Notes under the pieces: generated by a model
Told to the model about the DNA's origin: nothing
Seen by the model: the letters and a program-made list of their open reading frames with translations, nothing else
The model's database searches: none
Assembly (NCBI GenBank): GCA_013388425.1
Contig: JACADV010000028.1
Location: 1-43,814, forward strand
DNA from: Thermoanaerobaculaceae bacterium
GTDB taxonomy: Bacteria > Acidobacteriota > Thermoanaerobaculia > Thermoanaerobaculales > Thermoanaerobaculaceae
Direction: 5' to 3'
DNA length: 43,814 bases
Shown: positions 27,468-35,204 of the stretch, one piece after another
How positions within the stretch are numbered: the stretch's first letter is position 1
Layout: every line of letters begins with the position of its first letter
Position numbers and translations under genes: made by a program

Positions 27468-30069
27468 TTACTTTGCCTCCAAGGGGCACCGGATCGTGCC
27501 CTCTTCGTCGCTGATCCCGGCCGGTGACGCGACGTTGCTCTTCACCAACGCGGGCATGAACCAGTTCAAGGACGTTTTCCTCGGCCGGGAGGTGCGGGAC
27601 TACACGCGCGCCGCGTCGTGCCAGAAGTGCGTGCGGGCCGGCGGCAAGCACAACGACCTCGACAACGTGGGCTACACTGCCCGCCACCACACCTTCTTCG
27701 AGATGCTGGGGAACTTCTCCTTCGGGGATTACTCGAAGGCGGAGGCAATCCGTTTTGCCTGGGAGCTCGTCACGGAGGTGCTGGGGCTGGAGCAGGAACG
27801 GCTGTGGTTCACGGTCTACACCGAGGACGACGAGGCGGCGCGCCTGTGGCAGGAGGTGGGGGCCCGCCCCGAGCGGGTGCTGCGCTTCGGCGAGAAGGAC
27901 AACTTCTGGGCCATGGGCGAGACGGGTCCCTGCGGGCCGTGCAGCGAGATCCACTACTACGTGGGGGACGATCTCGAGGGGAACCGGCCGGAACTGGTCA
28001 ACGGCAGTGGCGACGACACCATCGAGGTGTGGAACCTGGTGTTCATGCAGTACGAGCGGGATGCCGCCGGGCACCTGCACGCGCTGCCGCGCCCCTGCGT
28101 GGACACCGGTGCCGGTCTGGAGCGGTTGACGGCCGTGCTCCAGGGCGTGAAGAGCAACTACGACACGGATCTCTTCCAGCCGCTCCTGGCGCGGGTGGCC
28201 GACCTGGCGCAGCGACCCTACGAGCGCGACGCGGAAACCGGGCCCGCCTTTCGAGTCATTGCCGATCACGCCCGGGCTGTGGCCTTCCTCCTTGCCGATG
28301 GAGTCGTGCCCTCCAACGAGGGCCGTGGCTACGTGTTGCGCCGCATCGTGCGGCGGGCGTTGCGCTACGGTCGGCAACTGGGGTTCGACGGGGTGTTCCT
28401 GGTGGACGTCGTTCCAGCGGTGATCGAGAGCATGGGCGGGGTCTACCCGGAGCTGGTGGAACGCCGGGCCATCGTGGAGCAGCTGCTGCGCTCGGAGGAG
28501 GAACGCTTCTCGCGGGTGCTCAACGTGGGCACCGATCTGGTGGGGAGGGAGCTCCAGCGCCTCAAGCGCTCCGGTGCCACCCAGGTGTCGGGCGAGAGCG
28601 CGTTCTACTTCTACCAGACCCACGGCATTCCGCTGGAAATCCTCGAGGAGTTTGCCCAGGAGGAAGGGTTGGGGATCGACCGCTCGGGGTTCGAGCGGCA
28701 GCTCGAGGCTGCCCGCTCGCGCGGCCAGGAGAGCTGGAAGGGGGAGCTTCTGGCCCGTTTCCGGGAGGAGTACGAACGGCTGGCCGAGCGGGGTGTCACC
28801 ACCGAGTTCGTGGGGTACGGCGAGCTGTCCGTGGGCGACGCGCGGGTGCTGGCGCTGCTGGGCAAGAGCGGCGAGGTGGACGTGCTCACGGGCGAAGGCG
28901 AGGTGGTGCTGGACCGAACCCCGTTCTACGCCGAGGCTGGGGGGCAGGTGGGAGACCAGGGCGTGCTGCGCTGGAAGGGGGGACGGGCGAGGGTGGTGGA
29001 TACCGAACGACCCCTGGCGGGGGTGGTGGTGCACCGCGTGGTGGTGGAGGAGGGGACGCTGCGTCGCGGCGCTACGGTGAAGGCGGAGGTGGCGCGGGGA
29101 CGGCGACTCGACATCCAGGCGAACCATACCGCCACCCACCTGCTGCACGCTGCCCTCCATCGCGTGCTCGGCCCCGCCGCCCAGCAGGCCGGGTCGCTGG
29201 TCGAAGCGGACCGCCTGCGCTTCGACTTTTCCTGGCATCAAGCCCTCTTGCCCGACCAGTTGGAGGCCATCGAGACCCTCGTCAACCAGGACATCCGTGC
29301 CAACCATGCGGTGACGACGGCTGAGATGGCCCTCGAGGAGGCGAGGGCTGCCGGGGCCATGGCCCTGTTCGGCGAAAAGTACGGGGAGGTGGTGCGGGTG
29401 GTGTCGGTGGCGGACGGGGCCGTGTCGCGGGAGTTGTGCGGTGGCTGCCACGTGCGCCGCACCGGTGATATTGGGTGTTTCAAGATCGTCCAGGAACGGA
29501 GCGTCGCGGCAGGGGTGCGGCGCCTCGAGGCGGTGACCGGTCGGGCTGCCGTCGAACTCTTCCAGTCGTACCACCGGCTCCTCAAGAACGCGGCGGCTGT
29601 GGCCAAGGTGCCGCCGGAGAAGCTCCCCGACTACCTTGCGGAGCAGGAGAACCGGATCAAGGCGCTGGAGGGGGAGGCGAAGCGGCTGAAGCTCAAGCTG
29701 GCCTCCGGCGGAGGGGAGGGGGAGGCCGAGGCCACCCCGGTGGCTGGGGTGCCGGTGTTGGTCCGCGAGGTGGCGGAGATGGCGCCCGCTGAGCTGCGCA
29801 CCCTGGCCGATCGCTGGCGGCACAAGCTAGGTTCGGGAGTGGTGGTCATTGGCATGGCTTCGGAGGAGGCGGCGACGCTCCTGGTGGCCGTGACCGAGGA
29901 CGTGGCGGCACGGGTGCCGGCCGGCGAGGTGGTGAAGCGTTTGGCGCCAATCGTGGAGGGGCGGGGGGGCGGCAAGGCCACACTGGCCCAGGCGGGGGGC
30001 AAGGCACCCGCCAAGCTCGGGGCCGCGCTGGCTGCGGCTCCCGGCGTGGTGGCGGAGCTGTTGGGGTGA
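27424..30069 (+). CDS. alaS: Alanyl-tRNA synthetase
   Basis: AlaS charges tRNA-Ala. The 881-residue protein shows the class II core (RKTFLDYFASKGHRIVPSSS, FTNAGMNQFK, RHHTFFEMLGNFSFGDY), the editing domain with NHTATHLLHAALH and CGGCHVRRTGDIG (zinc-binding His/Cys set), and a C-terminal DHHA1-like part (GGGKATLAQAGG). Length is normal. ATG 27424 has GAGGGG about 10 bases upstream; ATG 27433 would also be possible. It overlaps recX upstream and the transglycosylase gene by one base (TGATG) downstream. Confidence 0.97.
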   Translation: MRRMSSQELRKTFLDYFASKGHRIVPSSSLIPAGDATLLFTNAGMNQFKDVFLGREVRDYTRAASCQKCVRAGGKHNDLDNVGYTARHHTFFEMLGNFSFGDYSKAEAIRFAWELVTEVLGLEQERLWFTVYTEDDEAARLWQEVGARPERVLRFGEKDNFWAMGETGPCGPCSEIHYYVGDDLEGNRPELVNGSGDDTIEVWNLVFMQYERDAAGHLHALPRPCVDTGAGLERLTAVLQGVKSNYDTDLFQPLLARVADLAQRPYERDAETGPAFRVIADHARAVAFLLADGVVPSNEGRGYVLRRIVRRALRYGRQLGFDGVFLVDVVPAVIESMGGVYPELVERRAIVEQLLRSEEERFSRVLNVGTDLVGRELQRLKRSGATQVSGESAFYFYQTHGIPLEILEEFAQEEGLGIDRSGFERQLEAARSRGQESWKGELLARFREEYERLAERGVTTEFVGYGELSVGDARVLALLGKSGEVDVLTGEGEVVLDRTPFYAEAGGQVGDQGVLRWKGGRARVVDTERPLAGVVVHRVVVEEGTLRRGATVKAEVARGRRLDIQANHTATHLLHAALHRVLGPAAQQAGSLVEADRLRFDFSWHQALLPDQLEAIETLVNQDIRANHAVTTAEMALEEARAAGAMALFGEKYGEVVRVVSVADGAVSRELCGGCHVRRTGDIGCFKIVQERSVAAGVRRLEAVTGRAAVELFQSYHRLLKNAAAVAKVPPEKLPDYLAEQENRIKALEGEAKRLKLKLASGGGEGEAEATPVAGVPVLVREVAEMAPAELRTLADRWRHKLGSGVVVIGMASEEAATLLVAVTEDVAARVPAGEVVKRLAPIVEGRGGGKATLAQAGGKAPAKLGAALAAAPGVVAELLG

Positions 30070-30764
30070 TGCAGCGAAGCCTCCTGCTCCTCGTGCTCCT
30101 GTGGCTTCCCGCTGCCGCTTGGGGGGGCGGTGGGGGCGTGATCGTTGTCACCGATCCCGACGGCACCAAGCGTGTCTTCAACGTAGCCGCGGTGGTGCCA
30201 ACGGGGCGCCCAGTTCCCAACGGTTCGGCCGTTCGCCAGGCAGAGCTGTGGCCCAAGGTGCAGGAGATTGCCACCGCCCATGGGGTGGACCCCCGCCTCG
30301 TGGACCTCATGATCCGCATGGAGTCGGGGTACAACCCCACCGCCGTGAGCCCCAAGGGGGCGCGCGGGGTGATGCAGCTCATGCCCGCCACGGCCTCGTT
30401 GTACGGGGTGGCGGACCCCTTCGACCCCTTCGAGAACATCCGCGGCGGCGTGCGCTACTTGAAGGACCTTCTGGAGCGCTTCCAGTACGACCTGTCGCTG
30501 GCCCTGGCCGCCTACAACGCGGGACCCGAGGCGGTGGAGCAGTACCGGGGCGTGCCTCCCTTCGAGGAGACGAGGAACTACGTGGCCAGCATCCTGGCCG
30601 CCTACAACGGCACCGACCGCCCCGTGCTCTCCGGCGGCTTTGGCCGGGTGGCGGGGGTGTACCACCGACCGGTGGAGGTGGTCCGGGAGGGGGGCACCAC
30701 CGTCGTCTCCAACCTCAAGGGCGGTAGCGATTCGTCGCCCGTCCGACGGCTCACCCTGCGCTGA
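30069..30764 (+). CDS. Secreted lytic transglycosylase (SLT domain)
   Basis: The 231-residue protein has a signal peptide (SLLLLVLLWLPAAAW), a short N-terminal strand region, and an SLT/family 23 type domain: the catalytic Glu in LMIRMESGYNP, SPKGARGVMQLMPATA, YGVADPFDPFENIRGGVRYL and LALAAYNAGPEAVEQY. It should cleave peptidoglycan glycan strands in the periplasm. The family order and spacing are intact. It is coupled to alaS through a TGATG overlap. A Ser/Arg-rich tail of unknown role follows the domain. Confidence 0.92.
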   Translation: MQRSLLLLVLLWLPAAAWGGGGGVIVVTDPDGTKRVFNVAAVVPTGRPVPNGSAVRQAELWPKVQEIATAHGVDPRLVDLMIRMESGYNPTAVSPKGARGVMQLMPATASLYGVADPFDPFENIRGGVRYLKDLLERFQYDLSLALAAYNAGPEAVEQYRGVPPFEETRNYVASILAAYNGTDRPVLSGGFGRVAGVYHRPVEVVREGGTTVVSNLKGGSDSSPVRRLTLR

Positions 30765-30793
30765 GTACCCCCAAACTAGCTCCTGGCATCGCG

Positions 30794-30799
30794 TACAAT
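30794..30799 (+). promoter_or_regulatory. -10 box of trpS
   Basis: TACAAT, 19 bases before the trpS ATG; no recognisable -35 box. Leader would carry the GGCGAGGAGG ribosome site. Confidence 0.45.
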
Positions 30800-30818
30800 C
30801 CGCCGGCGAGGAGGTGGG

Positions 30819-31790
30819 ATGCGCATACTCTCGGGTGTTCAACCATCAGGGAACCTCCATATTGGTAACTACTTCGGGGCCATTCGCCAGTTCGTGCGGA
30901 TGCAGGAGGAGGCAGCCGAGTGCTTCTTTTTCGTCGCCGACCTGCACGCCATGACTACGATCCACAACGGCGAGGAACTGCGCGAGAAGGCGTTCTTGGT
31001 GGCGGTGGACTTCCTGTCGCTGGGTCTCGACCCGGCCCGTTCGGTCATCTACCGGCAGTCGGACGTGCCGGAAGTCACCGAGCTGGCGTGGATGCTCTCC
31101 ACGGTCACACCCATGGGCCTTTTGCAGCGGGGGCACTCCTACAAGGACAAGGTGGCCAAGGGGATCGCCCCCAGTCACGGTCTCTTCGCCTATCCGGTGC
31201 TGATGGCGGCTGACATCCTCATCGTGCGCGCGGACAAGGTGCCCGTAGGCAAGGACCAGAAGCAGCACCTGGAGATGACCCGGGACATTGCCGCCGCCTT
31301 CAACCAACAGTACGGTGCCGGCCTGCTCACCATTCCCGAGGAGTACATCCTCCCCGACGTGGCGGTGGTCCCGGGCATCGACGGCCAGAAGATGTCCAAG
31401 TCCTACGGCAACACCCTCGAGATCTTTGCCCCGGAAAACGAGCTGCGCAAACGGGTGATGTCCATCGTCACCGACTCCACCCCGGTGGAGGCGCCCAAAC
31501 CCACCCGCGGCAATACCCTGTACGCGCTTCTGAAGCTCTTCACGCCGCCGGCGGAGTGGCCGGCCACCAAGCGCTGCTTCACCGAGGGGGGGACTGGCTA
31601 CGGGGAGCTCAAGAAGCGCCTCTTTGGCCTCATCCTCGACACGTTCCGCGAGGCCCGGCGACGGCGCGAAGAGCTGCTGCGGGATCGGGGTTACGTGGAG
31701 GCGGTGCTACGCGACGGGCGCGATCGCGCCAAGGCCGTCATCGATGGGGTGATGACCGACTGTCGCCGGGCCTGCGGGATCGGGCGGTAG
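30819..31790 (+). CDS. trpS: Tryptophanyl-tRNA synthetase
   Basis: TrpS charges tRNA-Trp. The 323-residue class I synthetase has the HIGH-equivalent SGNLHIGNYFGA near the N-terminus, the YPVLMAADILIVRADKVPVG segment that lines the Trp pocket, and KMSKS in DGQKMSKSYGNTLE. Length is normal. GAGGAGG precedes the ATG. A strong hairpin follows its stop. Confidence 0.97.
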   Translation: MRILSGVQPSGNLHIGNYFGAIRQFVRMQEEAAECFFFVADLHAMTTIHNGEELREKAFLVAVDFLSLGLDPARSVIYRQSDVPEVTELAWMLSTVTPMGLLQRGHSYKDKVAKGIAPSHGLFAYPVLMAADILIVRADKVPVGKDQKQHLEMTRDIAAAFNQQYGAGLLTIPEEYILPDVAVVPGIDGQKMSKSYGNTLEIFAPENELRKRVMSIVTDSTPVEAPKPTRGNTLYALLKLFTPPAEWPATKRCFTEGGTGYGELKKRLFGLILDTFREARRRREELLRDRGYVEAVLRDGRDRAKAVIDGVMTDCRRACGIGR

Positions 31791-31817
31791 GGAGCGAGGG
31801 GTACGAGGCAGGAGGTT

Positions 31818-31843
31818 GGCCGCCGCCACGGCGGGCGGCGGCC
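31818..31843. terminator. Bidirectional terminator hairpin
   Basis: A perfect 10-bp GC stem (GGCCGCCGCC) with a 6-base loop lies between the convergent trpS and membrane-protein genes. No T-run follows on either strand, as is common in GC-rich genomes. Confidence 0.6.
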
Positions 31844-31862
31844 CAGCCAGATATCCCCGCCC

Positions 31863-32414
31863 TCAGGGGCGAGTTTCCCACTCCTCCTGCCGAGCTCGTT
31901 CTTCCGCCTCGCGGCGCTTCGCCTGTTCTCGGAAGTGCTGGGCGAGGAGGTAGACCCCAAAGAGGATCAGGGCCAGGGGCCACCAGTCCACGAGGAACTC
32001 CAGATCGAGGGGGTAGAACTGGTTGTAGAGGAGCAGGGCGCCCGCCACGACGAGGAACACGCCTAGGGCAAGGTTGCTCCGCTGCTGCAGGGGTCGGGAC
32101 GGTTCGGCAGGTACGCTGCCGCAGCACTGGTTCAGCAGCACCGCCTGCCGGTAGCCATCGATCACTGCGAAGAACCAGACGAAGGCTACGAAGATCCCCA
32201 GGTCGGCGTGCTCGGCCAGCCAGATCGCGGCAGCAAAGGCGAGAAACACGCCAATACCCCGTTGGTACAGGCCCAGGTACAGGTGACCCAGGCCGGGGAA
32301 GAACGACAGCACCAGCGCCAGCCCGGGCGAACGCCTGGGGACAGGGGGCGACGGCAACGGCGGCAGGGGCGGCTGCGGCGCTTGCGGGGTCTCGTGGGTT
32401 GTGGGCTGTTCCAT
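31863..32414 (-). CDS. Membrane protein with TM2-like and LiaF-type segments
   Basis: The 183-residue product has a Pro-rich N-terminus, then LSFFPGLGHLYLGLYQRG, a TM2/DUF5683-like signature, and further hydrophobic segments ending LVDWWPLALILFGVYLL, the pattern of DUF5668/LiaF-type domains that often sit under stress-sigma control. A charged C-terminal helix ends the protein. It is the last gene of the sigma-anti-sigma operon. ATG 32414 has GGAGG 6 bases upstream; the in-frame ATG at 32420 overlaps the upstream stop as ATGA but touches that site. Function unknown. Confidence 0.65.
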   Translation of the reverse strand: MEQPTTHETPQAPQPPLPPLPSPPVPRRSPGLALVLSFFPGLGHLYLGLYQRGIGVFLAFAAAIWLAEHADLGIFVAFVWFFAVIDGYRQAVLLNQCCGSVPAEPSRPLQQRSNLALGVFLVVAGALLLYNQFYPLDLEFLVDWWPLALILFGVYLLAQHFREQAKRREAEERARQEEWETRP

Positions 32415-32416
32415 CG

Positions 32417-33175
32417 TCATCCTCCGTTTCCATTCTCTCTAACGGTGGCAGCGGCTGCACGGTTCGCCTGTCGCGGCCCGAGGAGCCCGCGCACCACCGC
32501 CCATGCGTCACCGGCCAGCTTACCGGCCTCGGAGCGGAGCGTTTCGCCCCACTGGAGGACCGTATCGCTGCACGCCTGGAGGCGATTGGCCACTACCGCC
32601 CGGGCGTACAGGGTCGCCCGGTCGAACCCCTCCGAGCTGGCACGGGCAAGGCGGGCCGGGTCCCCCGCCAGCAGCACCGACACGGCGGCCAGCAGGTAGG
32701 CAGCGGCGGTAGCCAGGCGCAGGTCGAAGACAGCTCGTCGTGAAGGCACGCGCCCGCGCCTGTGGGGGTGGACGCGGGCACGGGCCCGCAGCTGCGGTGG
32801 GGCGACGCTCGCCAACCCCACCTCGCGCAGGGTGGCCGAGGCCTCCCAGCACGCCCGGCAGCGGGGGCACCGGTCCACGTGGTCCAAGAGCGCTGCGCGC
32901 CCCCGCTCCTCCAGTTCCCCCTCGAAGACGGCATCGATCAGCAGCAGCGCCTGCTCGCACTCAGGGGCGAGACGCGGCAGCGTCTTCAGCCGTGCCACCA
33001 ACGCCTGCGGGGCCTGGACCCGACCCACGAAACCAGCGCTCTCGGCAAGGGTGCGGGCGCGCTCCACCGCCGCTCGGCAGCTGGGGCAGGAGTCCAGGTG
33101 AGCGGCAAGCTCACCTTCCAGGGTGCCCGCCACCGCCGCCTCGAGGCGCTCCAACAGGGCCTCGCACAGCGTCAT
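32417..33175 (-). CDS. Anti-sigma factor with two zinc-finger (zf-HC2) modules
   Basis: The 252-residue protein carries two anti-sigma zinc modules: Cys4, His26, Cys30, Cys33 (HLDSCPSC) and Cys73, His99, Cys103, Cys106 (HVDRCPRC). A membrane helix (ATAAAYLLAAVSVLLAG) lies near residues 155-172, so the modules face the cytoplasm and the C-terminal 80 residues lie outside. It should bind and hold the sigma factor encoded upstream. Start codon and sigma stop overlap as ATGA. Two modules in one protein is uncommon and could sense two states or bind two partners; that is inference. Confidence 0.82.
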   Translation of the reverse strand: MTLCEALLERLEAAVAGTLEGELAAHLDSCPSCRAAVERARTLAESAGFVGRVQAPQALVARLKTLPRLAPECEQALLLIDAVFEGELEERGRAALLDHVDRCPRCRACWEASATLREVGLASVAPPQLRARARVHPHRRGRVPSRRAVFDLRLATAAAYLLAAVSVLLAGDPARLARASSEGFDRATLYARAVVANRLQACSDTVLQWGETLRSEAGKLAGDAWAVVRGLLGPRQANRAAAATVRENGNGG

Positions 33176-33762
33176 GACGGCACCTCCCCGGCGACGGTGA
33201 CGGCTTTCGGCACGAGCTGGAGCGAGAGCACCGAGGCCAGTTCGCGGCGCGCCCGGTTGAGGCGCGACTTGACGGTTCCCAGGGGTAGTCCCAGCTCTTC
33301 GGCCAGCTCCTCGTACGACCAGTCGGCAAAGTCGCGCAGGAGCAGCAGGCGCGACAGCTCCTCCGGCAGTCGCGCCAGGGCGGCGCGCGCCAGTTCCAGC
33401 CGCTGCCGACGCACCGCCAGGGCGTGGGGGTCGTCACTGCCCGGGAGCCCTTCCAGGAACTCCGGGTCCACCCACGTGGCCTTCCGCTCGTGGACGGCGC
33501 GCCGGTACGCGTCGATGAAGAGGTTGCGGGCCACCCGAAACGCCCAGGCACGGAAGGAAGTGCCCGCCTCCCAGCGGTGCAGGTTCTGCCACAGCCGCAG
33601 GTACACCTCCTGTGTCAGGTCCTCCGCCTCGCTGCGCCGGCGGGTGAAGCTGACGGCGAGCCGGTAGATATCGTCAGCGGTGCCGTCCACGAGGGCCGCC
33701 CAGGCCTCCTCGTCGCCGTTGCGGCACCGCTCCACGATGGCTTCGAGCTCGCTCCCGCTCAT
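33172..33762 (-). CDS. ECF-type RNA polymerase sigma factor
   Basis: The 196-residue protein has sigma region 2 (DIYRLAVSFTRRRSEAEDLTQEVYLRLWQ and FRAWAFRVARNLFIDAYRR) and region 4 (LPEELSRLLLLRDFADWSYEELAEELGLP, LGTVKSRLNRARRELA). It lacks region 3 and is an ECF sigma of the common type. It is transcribed with the anti-sigma gene, which it overlaps by 4 bases. GGAAGGAGACG precedes the ATG. Its regulon cannot be told from sequence. Confidence 0.93.
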   Translation of the reverse strand: MSGSELEAIVERCRNGDEEAWAALVDGTADDIYRLAVSFTRRRSEAEDLTQEVYLRLWQNLHRWEAGTSFRAWAFRVARNLFIDAYRRAVHERKATWVDPEFLEGLPGSDDPHALAVRRQRLELARAALARLPEELSRLLLLRDFADWSYEELAEELGLPLGTVKSRLNRARRELASVLSLQLVPKAVTVAGEVPS

Positions 33763-33818
33763 CGTCTCCTTCCAACGCGCGCTGCCCTCCTCGAGTTCTC
33801 GTTCGTCGCCACGGCGGC

Positions 33819-33827
33819 ACGGTAGCA
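33819..33827 (-). promoter_or_regulatory. Candidate extended -10 box for the ECF sigma operon
   Basis: On minus the box reads TGCTACCGT about 57 bases before the sigma start. No clear -35; an ECF-type autoregulated promoter cannot be excluded. Confidence 0.3.
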
Positions 33828-33875
33828 GAATTCCGCCGCGCGGGGCGGGGTTGGGAAGTGGTAGGCGAGCCGTGC

Positions 33876-33881
33876 GACAAT
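33876..33881 (+). promoter_or_regulatory. Candidate -10 box of the NifU-like gene
   Basis: TGCGACAAT has the extended form with hexamer GACAAT, 23 bases before the ATG; TTGGGA lies 19 bases upstream, slightly too far. Confidence 0.3.
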
Positions 33882-33903
33882 GCGCGCGGCGGAGGGTGAA
33901 GGC

Positions 33904-34140
33904 ATGGAAGACACCACAGGTTTGGTGGAGCGCGTCAAGGCAGCCCTGGACGAAGTGCGGCCAGCGCTGCAGATGGACGGGGGCGACGTGCAGTTCCTCG
34001 GTTTCGACGACGGGGTGGTGCGGGTGCGGTTGCTAGGGGCCTGTGGGGGGTGCCCCATGGCCGCCATGACCCTGGTGGGGTTCGTCGAGGAGCGGGTGCG
34101 GCAGCGGGTGCCGGAGGTTCGGCAGGTGGTGAGCGCGTAG
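33904..34140 (+). CDS. NifU-like iron-sulfur scaffold (Nfu domain)
   Basis: The 78-residue protein is a single Nfu domain: RVKAALDEVRPALQMDGGDVQFL and the cluster-binding pair in GACGGCPMA, then FVEERVRQRVPEV. Nfu proteins carry [4Fe-4S] clusters to targets, which would suit the radical SAM protein and other Fe-S enzymes. ATG 33904 has GGAGGG about 8 bases upstream; an earlier in-frame ATG at 33880 lies inside the -10 box. Divergent from the ECF sigma operon. Confidence 0.9.
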   Translation: MEDTTGLVERVKAALDEVRPALQMDGGDVQFLGFDDGVVRVRLLGACGGCPMAAMTLVGFVEERVRQRVPEVRQVVSA

Positions 34141-34256
34141 CGTTCTCTCTGTGTTCCGGGGCCCTCAACGGCGGCGGCGGGCGCTCCGTACCACCAGCGA
34201 ACGGCAAGGGGAGCGCTTTAGGTTCCCGGGCTGGAAGAGAAGGAGGATCCACGACC

Positions 34257-35084
34257 ATGAGGCAGGTTCTTGCACTAGCGGTAGCGGGCACTTTGCTGGC
34301 AGCCGGCCTGGAGGCCGGGGTGAACTACACGGCCCAGTTGGAGGTGCACCACGAGTTGGGTGCCGCCACCGATACGAGCACCGTCCACGTGTGGATCGAG
34401 GGCGACAAGGCAAAGGCGGAGTACGTGGAAACCTCGATCCCTGGCGTGGACATCGGCGACTCCCTGCTCACCCGCGACGGGGGCGCCACCGCGTCTCTCG
34501 TGAAGCCGGGAGAGAAGACCGTGTCACCGTGCGAGGTGGAGGGCGTTTTCGGTATCTTGCTGGGGAGCGGCTCGAAGTTCGAGGCGTTTCTTCCCAGTGT
34601 CACCTCCCAGGCCAAGGCCGAACTCCTGGAGAAGGGCGAGGGCGAAGTCGTGGCGGGTCGGCCCACCGTGCGCTACAAGCTGCGCGTGTCGTACCTTGTG
34701 ACACGCTCTACCCGGCGCGGCGACAATGTCACCACCCACGTCATCGAGCAGGAGATCTGGACGGTGGAGGATCTCCCCGTTGGGTCGCCGGCTTCCTGGC
34801 CGGTGCCCATTCCGCTGCGGCTGAAACAGCCAGAGGTCCAGGCCGTGGTGGCTCCGGTGGTGGCCGAGGTGAAGGGGCTGCCCGTCAAGGCGATTACCAC
34901 CCGCACGGCAACCACCAGTGAAGGTCAGGAGCGGGTGACACACGGCCGCTTCGAGGTGGTGAAACTCGAGGTGGAGGAGATCCCCGAGGCGGTCTTTGCG
35001 GTTCCCGACGGGTTCCAGCCGGGTGAGTTTCGCGCCAACATGTTCTCCGATCCAACCTTGAGGATCAAGCGAGGGCCAAGGTAA
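34257..35084 (+). CDS. Secreted protein of unknown function
   Basis: The 275-residue product has a signal peptide (VLALAVAGTLLAAGLEA) and a beta-rich body: VNYTAQLEVHHELG, STVHVWIEGDKAKAEYVE, then a DGGATASLVKPGEKT turn, a middle helix, and FEVVKLEVEEIPEAVFAVPDGF near the end. The order (early VWIxGDKxRxE, later AVFAVPDGFQ) resembles DUF4412-type secreted proteins that act like lipid-binding LolA/LppX folds. No catalytic motif is seen. AGGAGG lies about 10 bases before the ATG. The 116 bases ahead of it hold no clear element. Confidence 0.6.
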   Translation: MRQVLALAVAGTLLAAGLEAGVNYTAQLEVHHELGAATDTSTVHVWIEGDKAKAEYVETSIPGVDIGDSLLTRDGGATASLVKPGEKTVSPCEVEGVFGILLGSGSKFEAFLPSVTSQAKAELLEKGEGEVVAGRPTVRYKLRVSYLVTRSTRRGDNVTTHVIEQEIWTVEDLPVGSPASWPVPIPLRLKQPEVQAVVAPVVAEVKGLPVKAITTRTATTSEGQERVTHGRFEVVKLEVEEIPEAVFAVPDGFQPGEFRANMFSDPTLRIKRGPR

Positions 35085-35094
35085 CGGCAGCAAC

Positions 35095-35111
35095 CCCGCG
35101 CCATGCGCGGG
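35095..35111 (+). terminator. Hairpin after the secreted-protein gene
   Basis: CCCGCGC-CAT-GCGCGGG gives a 7-bp stem with a 3-base loop, 10 bases after the stop codon. No T-run. Confidence 0.45.
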
Positions 35112-35204
35112 CAGGGGTGCGGAGCGCGGGGCGGCCGGAGCGCTGACGGCAGCCCCGTGGTGCGGTTCCGATAGGACCAGCGCAAACGGTCGAGGGGGAG
35201 GAAG

